A stretch of 64,000 nt of DNA. Source: Apteryx mantelli. Taxonomy: Eukaryota > Chordata > Aves > Apterygiformes > Apterygidae. The position numbers and the translations under genes are program-made. This document shows positions 1 to 13,500 of the stretch, piece after piece. Where the stretch lies: NCBI RefSeq assembly GCF_036417845.1, contig NC_089980.1:46374501-46438500 (forward strand). The letters run 5' to 3'. Below the pieces are notes generated by a model. That model had not been told where the DNA came from and did no database searches. It saw nothing but the letters and a program-made list of their open reading frames with translations. Within the stretch, counting starts at the first letter, position 1. Every line of letters begins with the position of its first letter.

Positions 1-1424
1 GCTCATGGTCATTGAGACTCGGACTACAGATTTCCTCAGAACACTTGAATAAAATGGTGAATTTTGGATGCGAAGTTGTAGAATGTGCATAGTATTCAGC
101 ACTTATGTATAGGTTGGCTAACAAGCCCTTTCTGGAAGAATGATCTTTCTTTTAAGCTTTTTTTATGCTCTTTTTCATATGTAGAGTATGTGGCACAGTG
201 TGGTGTGCCTTGTCCCACTCTTTCCATCCTTAAGAGCTCTCATAAAGGCTCGCTTATGTGATGACTGCAAGCACTATTCTGCATCATGTTCCTTTTTTCA
301 CCCTAACGTTTCATTAAAGGAGAGTGAAGCTGGAGAGCGCAGTTTCATTAGAGAATAAAGTAGGGATAATGAAAATAAGTCAATTCCTGAAATCATTCCA
401 CTCTTCATGAGACAAATTCTCCCACAGAGAGACTCATGCTGTTCTACCTAGACTGCTGCTTTGTGTGTAATCTATCTCGTTTACTGTTAGCTTGAATAGC
501 TTTATGCTGTGCTGCAATCTGAAGTGCAGTCATATCCTGAGGCCACAGTGGCACAATCACTTCAATTCCATGGAAGTCTGTGCTGTTGCCAAAAGCAGAA
601 ATTGGTCATCCTCCTCTCCTCTATTGATTTGGCTGAAAATCAGCCTTCTTTATTAGGTCACTTTTGAGTTGGACCAGTTTCCTGGTCTGGCTCACTGTGT
701 AGCTGCATGAACAGCAGTACATGAACAGTTGTGCAAGGGAGATGGAGAGGATCAGTGGCTGAGGTGGAGAAGTGGTGGTGTGTGGGGGTGTGTGTGTGTT
801 TTTTTTATGTTTTTTTTTTTTAAGTGGTAGCAGAGGGTTATGCTGAAGTTGAAGTGACTATATAATTCCATCCTGAATATCTCATATATGTCTTTTATTC
901 TTTTTTTGAGAACTGGTAGAAAGGGACTGCCTTTAAATTTTTGTCACATGAAGCATCAAACACATTTTTTGCACCTACTAAATATTGTATGTAGCAGTAT
1001 ATCAAAGGTGTGTATAATGGCACTTCTGTATCCATGAAACCTAAGCTAGCTAATCCTTTCCCTCCATATAGCTTTGCAGTGCTGAGAAACATCCTGGTGT
1101 TAGGACTTCACAGGCCTGCCTTTAATAATGGTGACTTGATGCACTCCTTAGTGATTTCACTTTTAAAATCAGTTCAGCATTTAGAAATATTGTTAGAACC
1201 AACAAAGAATATGGATTTGTGATTAGGGAGGAAGCATAATTTTTTAAAACTATTTCTTCTAAATAATTATGATAATCAGGAGTTGGATATATCAAAGTAC
1301 ATGAATGCTCAAATACCTCCATGGTTAATCTATAGTATTTTGCAGATTTTTTTTAAAAAAAAAGAAAGTTGAATCCAAACAAAATTGTATAGGACAAAAT
1401 GTAACAAAGTTTTCTTCATTGCAG
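1..1424 (+). other. EIF2AK2: Intron sequence upstream of the first visible EIF2AK2 exon
   Basis: No coding exon could be supported. I looked for the first half of dsRBD1 (helix 1 and a GPxH-type strand ending in a one-base overhang) and did not find it. The stretch has a TG-rich and T-rich tract at about 779-822. The acceptor of the next exon is TTCATTGCAG at 1415-1424. Confidence 0.6.
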
Positions 1425-1539
1425 ATTTACAGTTGTGGTTAAAATAGATGATGAAGAATATGGTACAGGCACTGGTAAAACTAAGAAAGAAGCAAGAGCA
1501 GCAGCAGCAAAAATATCATGGGAAATGATAGGAAAAAAG
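1425..1539 (+). other. EIF2AK2: EIF2AK2 exon: second half of dsRBD1
   Basis: This 115-bp exon encodes the beta strands and final helix of the first dsRNA-binding domain. It has [19 protein letters not shown], the usual GxGxSKKxAKxxAA signature, with the basic KKEAR stretch at the start of helix 2 that contacts the RNA backbone. The exon begins with one base of a split codon, so the first half of the domain is on an earlier exon that I could not find between 1 and 1424. Confidence 0.9.
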
Positions 1540-4500
1540 GTGAGTAAACTCTAGGATTTTTTATTAGTAAAGGTTGAAGGTGAATTGCTAAAAGTAGAAA
1601 GAATAAAATATTGTTTTTTTTTAATTTGGAAGAGGTTCTGATTATTTAATTTAAATTGTCTTTGCTCTTTGTTATTCAGTGCTTTTCTACTTTTTTCCAC
1701 TGAAGTATTTTCCTTGTCATTCTACTAATAGATTGTGTGTAGTATTAAGAGTATTTCCTCCTCTTATGTCTAGGAAGAGGAGGAAATTAATTTGCCTTTC
1801 TTAAGCTGCCTTGGTGTGTCCAGAGTGTACGGTGTTGTGGGGGGGGTTTTTTGTGTCTTGACAGTTGTTTGATGATGTAATACAATGTCTTCAAAACATT
1901 TGTAGGACGTTATTCAGTATGTCTGTTGCCGCTTTGCTCATAAAATTGCATAATCTCACCTAATACTCTGTTCATCTTTGTTTCCTTGTCATTATATTCC
2001 TGATGATATAGCTGATTCTGTGCTTTTTATCCTTGATAAAGGATTGATTTTAGGTTTGAATTTTGTTCCCTTAATTTTTTGCCATGTGTTTTGTAGTAAC
2101 CATTCTTTATTTTTCTTTCTGACTCTGAATGCTTCCTAGTACCTTTTAACTGAAATCTTTTCTTGTCTGTTACCATTTGCTTTTTACCATGACACCATCA
2201 TTATTTAAAAACAATTGCTGCATGTTTGCTAATGTATTATTAATGGTGGCAAATTGGGAGACAGCTGTGAAAGGAGCCCTGTTTGTCCTCTCATATATGC
2301 ACCTGAGCATTTGCAGCCTTTGCTCATAGCAGCATCAGCAGCTTCCTGCTGCCACCCCTCTTCTTGGTTCTGAATCAGGCTGGGAGCAAATTCAAGAGAC
2401 AGAATTCACTTGTTTGTGAGATATCTCACTGCTCATTCCTTGCCTTTTCTTAAAAGAGGGTGTGAGACATGGTGATGGGTTGTAAAATACATTGGTCCAG
2501 TATTTGGAAAATTTGGCTTAAGTTTCTTTGGAAATTCAAAATGTAATAGTTTTAGGTTGGGGTAGCTGTCTTCTGCCTTAAAAGACTCTATTAATGCACA
2601 TTTGGAATATTTAAAAATATTTTGAAATGCTCACAAACCTTGCAACTATACTAGTTCTCTCATACACTGTTCTTCTTAAACCATTTATTAATCTTAAGTT
2701 TTTAAGTTACCTATTTTGCCTGTTTTGTAGCAAAGTAGATCTTCAAATGTGCAAAATCAAGAATTAATGACATCTCCAGTAACCTTATTACGTATGCCAA
2801 CAGCAGAAGTGCTACCTGCATTCAACTATGTCAACTGGCTGAATATATTTTCACAACAGAAAATGCAAGTAGTTGGTTATAATACAAAAGCATATGCTGG
2901 AGATGACCACATTCCCAAGTAAGATGTACTTAGAGATATTTGCTTTTACGTCTCCTCTGTGTTTGCTGATAATACTGTTAGTTACCATGAATAGTGTCAT
3001 CTGAGTCTTTTGGAAGTACGGTCAAGATTTGGAGATAGGCTGGAAAGAATCCAGTGGAGGACCACTAAGGTGTTTAGGGATTTGGAGCACGAGACATATG
3101 AGGAGAGACTAAAGTTCTGATCAGTTCAGAAAGCTATTACATGCTATTAGTGGAGTCATGGAAGAAAAATCAGCCAGGGCAGAAACAGGAGGTGGAGAAA
3201 GCAATTCTGACTCAGGATGTCTTTAAGTTGAGATTGCTGGAGATGACTATATACAGAGAAGTACTGTTATATGTTTGCCCAGTTCTCTCTCTCTGTCTGT
3301 CTCTCTGCTCCTCTTGCTCCCTCCCCCCGAAGCATCCACAGTGGGTCACTGTCCCAGGATATCAGACTAGATTGACTTCTGGTCCTGTGCCGGATATTCT
3401 TTTTTTGCTACGTGTTTCTCTTACAGTGTGTAAAGAATGCTGGGAATAGTTATGTTTTGGGGAATTTTTTTGATAGATGGGAGAACATTGAAGGAATAGG
3501 TTGAAGCACAAACAATACCTGTCAAAGAAATAGAGGGGTTTGTATTAGGGGTAACTACTTCTTGGATCTGATCTCAAAGAAAATAAAAGAGTATGTTCTA
3601 GTCTCTGCTTTTGAAACCTCAGCCAGAAGAAAATACACCACTTACAATGATTTTTTAAGTTAAAATGACAGCAGAGTCTGGCTTCCTTCAGCCAGTGCTT
3701 CAGTGAGGCAAAACAGAGAGTCACTTCCTCAAGAAAAGATTGGTGGGTTTTTTTTGTTTGTTTTTTTAACTTTATGTGTCAGAATAATTTCCTGCTGCTT
3801 AAGTAGGCCAGCCTTCAGCTTTAAATTTTCGATTATCTTGGTTGCTGCTCTGGCACCTTTGTGGACCTCTCAGCATGTAATTCTGAGGAGTGATAAAGAA
3901 TATATATATATTAGCTCTCTTGACAATAGCTGCTGGCAAACTCCTTAATGTCCTAGGATCATGCTGTGGTGGAAAGTAGAGTGAACCTCTTTGAAAACGT
4001 CCCATTTTCTCTTGCTTTTTGCCCTTGGGTTTAATTCAGACACCCTTTTTCCTATGAGGCAAGAAACACTTTTATTTTCATGCTGTTCATGTACATGGCT
4101 TTCCTAACGAGGCAGTAGAACTACTGTTTTAATTCCGTTGTTCTCTAAGGATACAGCTGGGTAGAGAGCGAGGTATCAATATAGATTCTGAGTAGGGCTC
4201 ATACGGTATATATCAAGTCCTGAAGGAACTGAGGAGTGAAGTGATTGAACTGCTGCCAGTTTTTGAAGTCTGCTTCAAATCAGCTACTGTAGTGGACTAC
4301 TCTACCATACTTAAATCCAGTCACGGTTTTAACGTCGAGGAAGTTGGAGATAAATATATTGCAGGGAATAAAAGATACTAATAGGGTCTCTAATCCCTAC
4401 ACACATCATGTGGGCCAAACAAGCATGTTTTGGGTCTCTTGTCAGGGAACTAGTTGTTCAGTCATTTATTTCCACTGTGATTATGTCCTGCAATATATGA

Positions 4501-7500
4501 AGTTAATACATTTTTATATGAATTTTGAGAATCAGAGCCATATATTAATGCCATCGTTCTGTGTTTTTTTTTTTCGTCCCTGTGAAAATGACCATGCCTT
4601 AGTAGTATTCTTGAATAATAAATGTTCAGGAATTCATTCTAGGGAAGAAGCACTTTATCAAATGCTTCTTAATTGGTACTTGTGTCCCTTTAAGGATCAG
4701 CTTGGTTAATAAAGTTATTTACAAAACATATTAAATAACAGCCATAATAAAAACCTTAATTCTCTTTATTTTATCAAGATTTCTTGATACTGACCTTCAC
4801 ATACTGAAAATTCACCAGAAACATATCATTCTTTAAGCTACACCTTAATCAGCTTGCTCTGAGAGGAGGGTTTTTTAAAAATAACAGAATCCTGTAGGCA
4901 AAACTATTAAAATTTTAAACTAAAAAGCACTGGATTACATTGCATATAATGGCACTTTACATTTCAGTTCAAAATTTGCAGAGAGTCTGTGGTTGTGGGT
5001 GCCTACCAGATGAGGCTTTGAGGAGTTCAACCCTCAAAAAATGTTAAATACATTATTCTGAAAGCATGCCAAATTAGGTATCTACCATTACTAATTATAT
5101 TAAATGAATATTGAAAATATTTTCTTGAAGATGTATATTTTAGGCTTCCTTTCTATAATGTTGGTTGACTGTACTGTTTTTTAATTAAAGCTTGTCATTA
5201 CAGGGTGTAAGGAGACTTTATTCTCTGTTATATTTTACAGGTTTTTGGTTACTTGTACAGTTAGTGGTCATGTTTATGGAAAGGGCACTGGAATTTCTGA
5301 AGCTGCTGCTCAACAAGCTGCTGCAAAACAAGCATATGAGAAGTTAAATGAGCAAGGAGATCTAATAGTATGTACTACATTTAGCCTAAGAGAGAAGTTT
5401 AATTTTTGTATCCTTAATCTTTGAAACAGATTTCCTTATTTGGCTTAAAAACATATTCCATGGATTACTTTTAGGAAAGAAACGGTCCAGATTTTGGAGG
5501 GTTTGTTGGGCTACAGCATTCTGTTGGTGAAACTTGTTGTGTTTTTATGTCCGGTTGCTGGGTTAAAAAACCTCATAACTGCTATCTCTAACTGTGTGTT
5601 TCAGAACATGGTCTGATATGTTATAATACAAAGATGCAGGTATATTAAAAATTTCTGTATTCTCTCTACTGATTGTCTCTTCGAAGTGCTGTCAAGCTGA
5701 CTGCTATGAATGTAAATCTCTTATTGCCTTCCACTGGGTCTAAAATCTTCTGTGAAGTATGAGAAAGGCAGAATCAGGAGTGAGAATCAAAAGAACTGTC
5801 TTTTTAGGGTTACAAGGAAAGATCCTATTGAAGCAATCTCTAACACCATCTGCTAGAGAGCAGAGTTGTTGTCTTCATGACAGCCATCATTATTTCCATA
5901 CATGCACAAAAGTATCAGAATTCTAAAATCCCAAACCACTTCTGAAATACACAGAATAGTACATATGAACTAACTTATATGGCATGTAATTTGAAGTTTT
6001 GTAGTGGAGGAAGGCAGTAAGGCAGGTAAGGAAAGAAATCTTTTCCATTTTAAATACTTGACAGCTTTCTGTGGATTTTTTCATTTTTAAGTTACCCACT
6101 TAATTAGAATGGTCTATTATAACTCTAGAATCCTTCCTTAATATTGTAATGTATTGTGAGCTGAAGGATTTTTATTATAGTCTGAAACTTACTACCTCAA
6201 GCAGAAGCTCTGTCTTAATTATTCTAAATGCAGAGTGGTAGTTTCTTGTTTACTTGTTTTTAATTTTTATGCTAAGTTTATTCATTCTCAGTGGTGTCTG
6301 TTTGACAATCAAAATGTAACTAAATGTATGTAATCAGCAAAAAGCAGTAAAGGCCCAGTGTATTCCTGAGCCCCAAAAAGAAGGGAGAAGAAAGGTTTCT
6401 GTTTGTTGTTTTTTACTGAAACATAAACTCTAAATTTGTTGACTTTTCATCAGGTTAAGGTCTGTTACAATTGTAGGGTTTGCTTTTAATGTTACATTTA
6501 AGTTCTTATGACATGGGGGGAAAGAAGGAGGGGATTCTACTAAGCATTTAGGATTAATTAGGCCCTGAGTTAGCAATACAGATTTTAAGGGTTATCGCAC
6601 TGAAGGCATTTAATATATATATATTTTTAACAGACTTATAGTTAGATTTGCTGTTGTCCTGATTACATATACCAAAACCTACGTATGTCTCGTTTTTCAC
6701 ATGGACAAGTGCATGTTCCACTAACAATGGAAACATTTGCTTTTGGTAACCCTCTATTGTCTTAATTCTTAATAGATCTCAGATTCTGCTTCTGCAGATG
6801 TCAGTATAAGCTGGATGCGAGTGGAAAAATGCTGCCTGTGAAAGGGCCTTGTTTTTCACTACTATGGGTGGAAGTTGGGCAGATGCTTCTCCTATGCATT
6901 GCTTCAGCTGGTAACAACTTCCACTTAGAACCTCATAATCTTCCCTCCTCCCTTTTAGAATGGCACCTTTTGCACTAGGGATTTTCTAAGTGATTTTGTT
7001 AAGCATTTTTAGTTTAGTTTTTTTTTTTTTTTTTTCAGGGGGGAAGGGAAACATCTAACATCAGTTCCACAGCTAGCAAATCTAGTAATTCCTTTGGAAT
7101 GTCAAATCTGTCTGCCTCAGAGTAAGTTGGATTCACTGATAGTGTGATATTAACAAAATGTATTTACTAATTTTAGATGATCATGTGATCTAGTTCTAAA
7201 TAAAATCGCTCATAGTTTCTTTATTGCAGTGTAAGGATGTTCGAGTTTGTAATTCTTTGACTTCAGAAGAAAATTCATTATAATTGTGCAAGTCTATTTG
7301 ACCCGAGTCCTTACAATTTAGCTTATAATAGTGTTAGAGCTTTCTGATATATTTATAGCTTGGCACAAATAATTCTTTCAGAAACACTTCTATTGGGACA
7401 TAAACAAAATAATGAAATAATGCTACTCCATTCAGTAGCGTTATTTCATTCCATTTCTAACACTCGTTTTCCTATTGTGGCACTCTTGTGAACTTGGTAT

Positions 7501-10500
7501 AATTCAATTTCAGTACTTTTCTGTGCTCTACATTCTGATTTCTTCTGTATTTTTTTTTCCCTTTCATTCTTCATAAATCTTCATTCCCACTGAAGGGAAA
7601 ACTTGCTTACCGAGGGAAAATGAATGTGCCTAATGTTTCATTTGTGGTTTGGGAACCATAGATAAGACCTTTTGTGCCTAACAGTTAATTTGACAGTGGT
7701 GCTACTACTATTTCTTTTATCTTCCTTGTGCCGTTGTAAAGCAAGCTGATACATAAAATGCCAGAGGTGGCTGTACTGCATTGAAATGAACCTCTGTACT
7801 TAACCTTGTTAATTGAAGGATATCATCCTTTTTAGTTTTTATACAAATAGAGGATTTTATTGTAAAATATTGCTGTTTTATTAGCTGTTCGGAATAAAGT
7901 TTTGTAGCTTAAATCAATCATGATTATTAATGCTTTTTTATGTTTTACTTCTTAAAAATTGTACCCTGTTTAATGCTTCTTTTTTCATAGTAGCAAGCAT
8001 TGTAATTTTTATTTAGGAATGTGTTACTTACACCTAAAACCAGTCTATTATTTTTCCATGATAGTGGTATTTCTTTTGAAGACTCAAGTGCAAGCGTTGT
8101 AGAAAAAATAAAAAACATGGTAACAAGTGAAAAGCCTTTACCTTTTCAGGTATAGTATAAAAGTGGTCTTACTCATAATTATATTTTAGACCCTGAATAG
8201 AGCAAGCTTCTGGTCAAAGTGTAGCATCAGTTTGCTCCTCTATGCGCTAAAGTTATTGCTAGAAAACATATGTGGATTTTTTTCCCCTGAATATTCTGCA
8301 CCTTATTGCTGTGAACCATTAGTTGTTTATTTATTTACGGTAGACCCAGTTTATGTACTGTTAACCAAATGGGCTTGTACTCCCAAGAAAGAGGACAGAA
8401 CTAACCTTGTATTTTCTATGCAAATAGAATGATTTGGAAAGAATGATGATGTCATACATAGAATATGTGAAAAAATTAAACTAAGATACAACATCAGTCT
8501 TATTACTTTGTATAAGGTATGTTCATATTTATAGACAATTGCTAGATACAGTTTCAGGCACATTTTAAACTAATTTTTTATAGTGAAAATATTCAATATA
8601 TCTTAGTTGTGTTTGTTTCTCTTTTTTGTGTAGAGAAATGCTCAAAGTTCCGCTCTGAAGCCCAAAAGGTATGTGTTTATTTCTAGATAGCTATTTTCCA
8701 TAAATGATCTTGCAAACCTCTTTAGTGTTTTCTGTACTTAACATAGAAATATTGCTAATAGCAAGTATGTTTCTTTTCTCTTGTCACATACTATAGAAAC
8801 AGTTCATTATAAATTTTGCTTTTATCCTTGTTAAAGAAAACTGGCACCTAAATTTGATAAGGCAAGAAACGAGGAAGAAAGTATGTCAGATTCAGATGAA
8901 AGTTTGTCAGATTTGGACACAAGTGAAAGTGAGGAGGGTAAAAATGCATGCTCTGTGGATAAAAGGTAAGAAAGAATTTTTGATAAGATTTGTTTGGCAG
9001 TTACGGTATGTGGTGGTCTAGATTTCTGTTTGTTTATTTGAAATAGAATGTGGGAAAATACTGCTGTAAAAGTAACTTTCAAAGAAAATTGATACTTGGG
9101 TGTTTTGTTTTTTTTAAACATACTCTAGCAACTGATATGCAGTGATATTTGATGCTTACAACCAGAAGTCATTTGTGTGAAGGTATGAAAGTAATTACAA
9201 TACAGTCTGTCAAGGCAGGTACATATATCGAAATATAACAGGTAAAATGTTCTACTGACATAGTGAAGTGCCATCTGTAACCCTTGTAATAGGAAACTTC
9301 CTGGATGCATTGGCTTGTGGCAGCCTTCCATCACCGTCCTTCCTGATTCCTCAAATTGCCTTTGTGACATAGCAAGCTTTTTTATAATCAAATATCTACT
9401 ATCTGAAATATTGGAGAAAGAACATTTTTGTTTCACACATGGAAGGATGGGAAAAGTTCTACCATCCAGAAATCTCCCAATAAATCTGTACTAAAGCACA
9501 AAATAGCTTGTGATCAGTTTGATGGCAAGTCTGAAAACCTTTATCTGGATTATAACAAAAAATGAAAAGAAAGGGGCCAGTGTGAATCTGGTATCCTTTT
9601 TTGATAAATACAACAGTTAAATGTTGCATTATCTTGCTGATCGATTCTACTGTTCTAAATAACTTTAATACGGAGAATTTTATGAAAGCCCGTTTAAATG
9701 GATCACTCTGAGGTTGCCTGAAGAGCATGTAGTGAAGCAGGAGCTATGAACTCTTTGGCCTTAAATGTTGAAGAATATTTTAAGCAAGTGCAAGTATGTG
9801 TGTCACAAGCAGTATATTTCTGTAGGAGCTTAATACGACTTTAAACATGGGTCTGTATTTTGTATGTTCAAGAGACAGGTTAGAACATTCTTATGAGTAC
9901 CCAAATAAAGGAATAGTTTCTTCGTTTTTTGAAGCAATGCAGAGTAATGAATGAAGTGGCTTTATTCTTGTTGCCATATGAAAAAACTAAAACTGTCATG
10001 AAGCTTCATTTGCAAATGCCTAAAATTGAAAATTGAAGGGTAAGTAAGTTTTGAGATCCTGTTTGGTGAAAATGTTGATGGGTAGCATGAATAGAAGCAC
10101 GTTCCTCTTGATACATGAGTTTGAATAGACTGAGAAACAACTTGAGAATTGTCATGTTAGCGGAAAGGACATTCCTCAAGTTGAAAGTTTTAAAAGTCCT
10201 TTCAAAGTTACTGTTAAAGATGTTTTGGACTAAATTCTCAGTAACATTTTCATACTGATGCACTTTTATGCAACCACAACTAAGATATGTGGGTGATCTC
10301 ATTGCTATTTTGCCTGGCATAGAACTAGACTTAAGCCTAGAATCTGGATGTTTCTTATCCATAGGTGATAGTATTACATCTGAGTGCCTATCTCAGTTTC
10401 TCTTTGTATAAATTATGAAATATTTACTAGAACTACTAGTTGGAACTCATTCTTTCAGATTTCAGGTGAGAGCTGTAACTGTGGATTATAGGATCATTTT

Positions 10501-13500
10501 CCCTTGTTTTTTTTTGTTTATTTTATTTTATTTTATTCTTCAGGACTTAGACTTAGACCTAAATAGGTGAGTGATCCTTGTAGAACAGTATTTCAGCAGA
10601 TGTATTGTACTTTACAAAATCATTCTTGTATCTTCTAAGTTTAATGTTAAAGACACTTAAGTTACTTTTTTTTTTTTTTTAAGATTTCTTACGGATTTTA
10701 AAAATATAGTGCCTATTGGTGAAGGTGGTTTTGGGAATGTTTTCAAAGCAACAGCAAGGATTGATGGGAAAACCTATGCAGTCAAACGAGTCCACCTCAC
10801 AAAGTAAGTACTGTATATCTACTTGTGTTATTTATTTATTTTAGGACGTCAGTTTTTAATAGTTTAATTATTTTGTCTCTTTAATAGTTCTTATAGTATG
10901 TAAGCAATTTCCACTATTAATTGACCATTTTTCTGGTTAAACTCTGTTTTCTTTATTTCTAAGTGAAGCTGAAAATAGCATGCAACTCTGCTAATTTTTA
11001 TATGCTGTGGAATAATTTTAGGTGCAGCTGTACAAAAATGATTTATTAAGTTTTACATTCCATGAACAAAATTTTACAGAGTTTTTAGTAGTTATGGTTA
11101 TTATATGCTTGAAGAAAACTTGCTGATTTACTTTGCTGAAACTTTGAAAGTAGCAGTGTTACTTTGGCAGGTTGCATTGTCTGAAAATGTCCTTACCGGT
11201 AACATATAACATGACTATAAATACAGAAAATGAACAAAAATGAAAGTAATAAATTTTTGTGTATGTAATTGGAACATACTTCATATATAACCTGTGTTGT
11301 CATTCTTTGGACACAATGTTACTTGTCCTTTATAAATCCCAACACAGAATCATTATCTTAAATTATTTACAGTATTTTTCTATAACTAGTATCTAGTAGT
11401 GTATTTTATCAGCAGCTAAAAAACTAGAATTTCTTTTAATCTGTTCAGCAAATTTCAAGTTGTTCCTTTAAAATCATAATACTTACCTTAAATTTGGAAA
11501 AAATTGTCCCTTGTATTGTGTAACTGCCCTTCTTCAAATTTGTGTGTCCTTCACAATTATACATTATTTTAATTTGTATTACAGTCCTGAGAACTATACT
11601 AAAAACTATTCTACTGATGCTTCAAATACAGGCTGCTGGTCTGTTGATGGGTTTGACATTACTTTACTAGGCAATATTATGGCAGCCAGTGTAGGGCAAA
11701 TTTAGTAATAGGTTTTCATGAGTATCTACACTGACTTCTGGGTTTGTAAACAAACTTCACAAAACTGAAAAGAAATGCGTGAGTGTTTGCTACATTGTGT
11801 TTTGCTACTCAGTGTAATTATGCATTGGAACTGCTTTTACTTTTGGCTCTTTTGAGTGGGACTTTCATTTCTCATAAGGTTAAAACACTTCAGCACTTGG
11901 GATAACTGAGCAGATGATAAGAAAAACACAGTTTCCAATTACAAATTTTAATTTATTAAAAATTTTTTTTTTCAAAATTAATGTAAAACTATCTGTAGAT
12001 TACAACCACTCCATGATAGCATGTCTTTTATTGAATTTAGAATTTAATTTTCTTAGGGAAATGTCATTTGTTTGAGTTTTTTTTTTTTTTTCTTCTGTGT
12101 AGGAATGTAATGCGTGAAGTGAGAGAACTTGCAGGACTTGATCATGAAAATATTGTGCGATATTACTGTAGTTGGAAAGGAAAGTACTATGTAACTTATC
12201 CAGACTCAAGGTAATTACAAGGCAACTCTGCAGTATGAAACAGCAGCTCCCAGATTGCAATCACAAGCTTGTTTGCCATAATGAAGTTTGTGTTGTAAAA
12301 ATGAAGGCTGATGATTCATTATAAATCTTTATACAAACAGAAAGGCGTACACATACTTACTGTTAGAAGAAAAGGCTCAGTACGTGTATCTCCTTCTCTT
12401 GGTGAACACTCTGTATTATGCAACTTTATCTCTCTCCTCTCTTAATATAAAGAACTTACTGAATATATGTAGGAGCATAAGAATGCAGAACTGAAAATTT
12501 GGGGTTAGAATTAACAGCAGAAATTAAAAAAAAAAAATTTCTAGCAGTTGGCTGCCAAATCCTTAATTGGGAAGTTTTCTGATTTTTAAAAGTACTGGTC
12601 ATCCAGCAGCTCTCATAAATTTAATTATTTCTCCAAATTAGCATTTTAACCCTGATGTCTGATACAATATTATTTGTGAATACAGAGCTGTTGAGAACAG
12701 AAATACAGAATGAAACGTTCTTTCAATTAGAGGTAGTCTTTCAAAAGACTTCTGGCAAGACCATGGTGAGAAGTTTACTGGTAAATTAGGATATTACCTA
12801 AGTTTCTACTGTATGTCTTTGTCACTAGCAGTGGATTAATACTTTCAAGTAGGTTATCACACTTATCTAGAACCATAAAATATTAATGGCTTAAAAATTA
12901 GGCTTAATATCTGTTCAGTGTGCTCAGAAAAAGAGGAATAAAATGGGGGGGAGTCATTGTCAAAGAAGAACAGTTAATATGGCAGAGTCTCGATATCACT
13001 TAGGCATTTTATATTAAACAGTTATTGGATAAAAAATAGAAAAAAATCTTCAAAGCTGAGGTCCCAACCTGGAATTCCACTTACTGCCTTGACCTCAGGG
13101 CTACAGAGTAATAAGCCACTTAATATTTGTTCTTTCCATACCTCAGAATGCCTTATTCCAAGGCACTGAGATCACACAATGCAAATAGGAAAAGTGGTAC
13201 CTCCTCATTGCTCTGCTGTCCTGCCCCTCTCCATCTCTGCCCTCAGCCTATTCTAGGGTCTGATGGTGAGGGAACCCTTCTGGAAAGCATGAGGCTGTCA
13301 GATTGGTGAATATATTTAATGCAGGTTTCCAGTTTTCACAGTTGTTGCTCTAACTCACAGACTTATGTAAAAGATGGTTGTCGCACTCCCTTCTCCGAGG
13401 GACAAAGGTTAAAGGAATGTGATCAAATGATATTTGAGGGAGTAGAGGAAACATAATGCTGTGTTTGTTGAGCAGAATAGAAAATTGCAGTGGTTCCTAG

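Noticed and set aside
1010-1222. 70-codon open frame as the missing first half of PKR dsRBD1
   Set aside because: It has no dsRBD helix or strand pattern and no donor in the needed phase.
9125-10362. Three successive minus-strand open frames of 103, 89 and 118 codons
   Set aside because: No recognisable protein on the minus strand. The plus strand of the same stretch shows hAT transposase motifs, so the antisense frames are likely incidental.
10544-10566. Constitutive EIF2AK2 microexon
   Set aside because: Inclusion would introduce a stop and a frameshift before the kinase domain, and direct joining of 8965 to 10684 gives the conserved VDKRF junction. It is kept only as a possible alternative exon.
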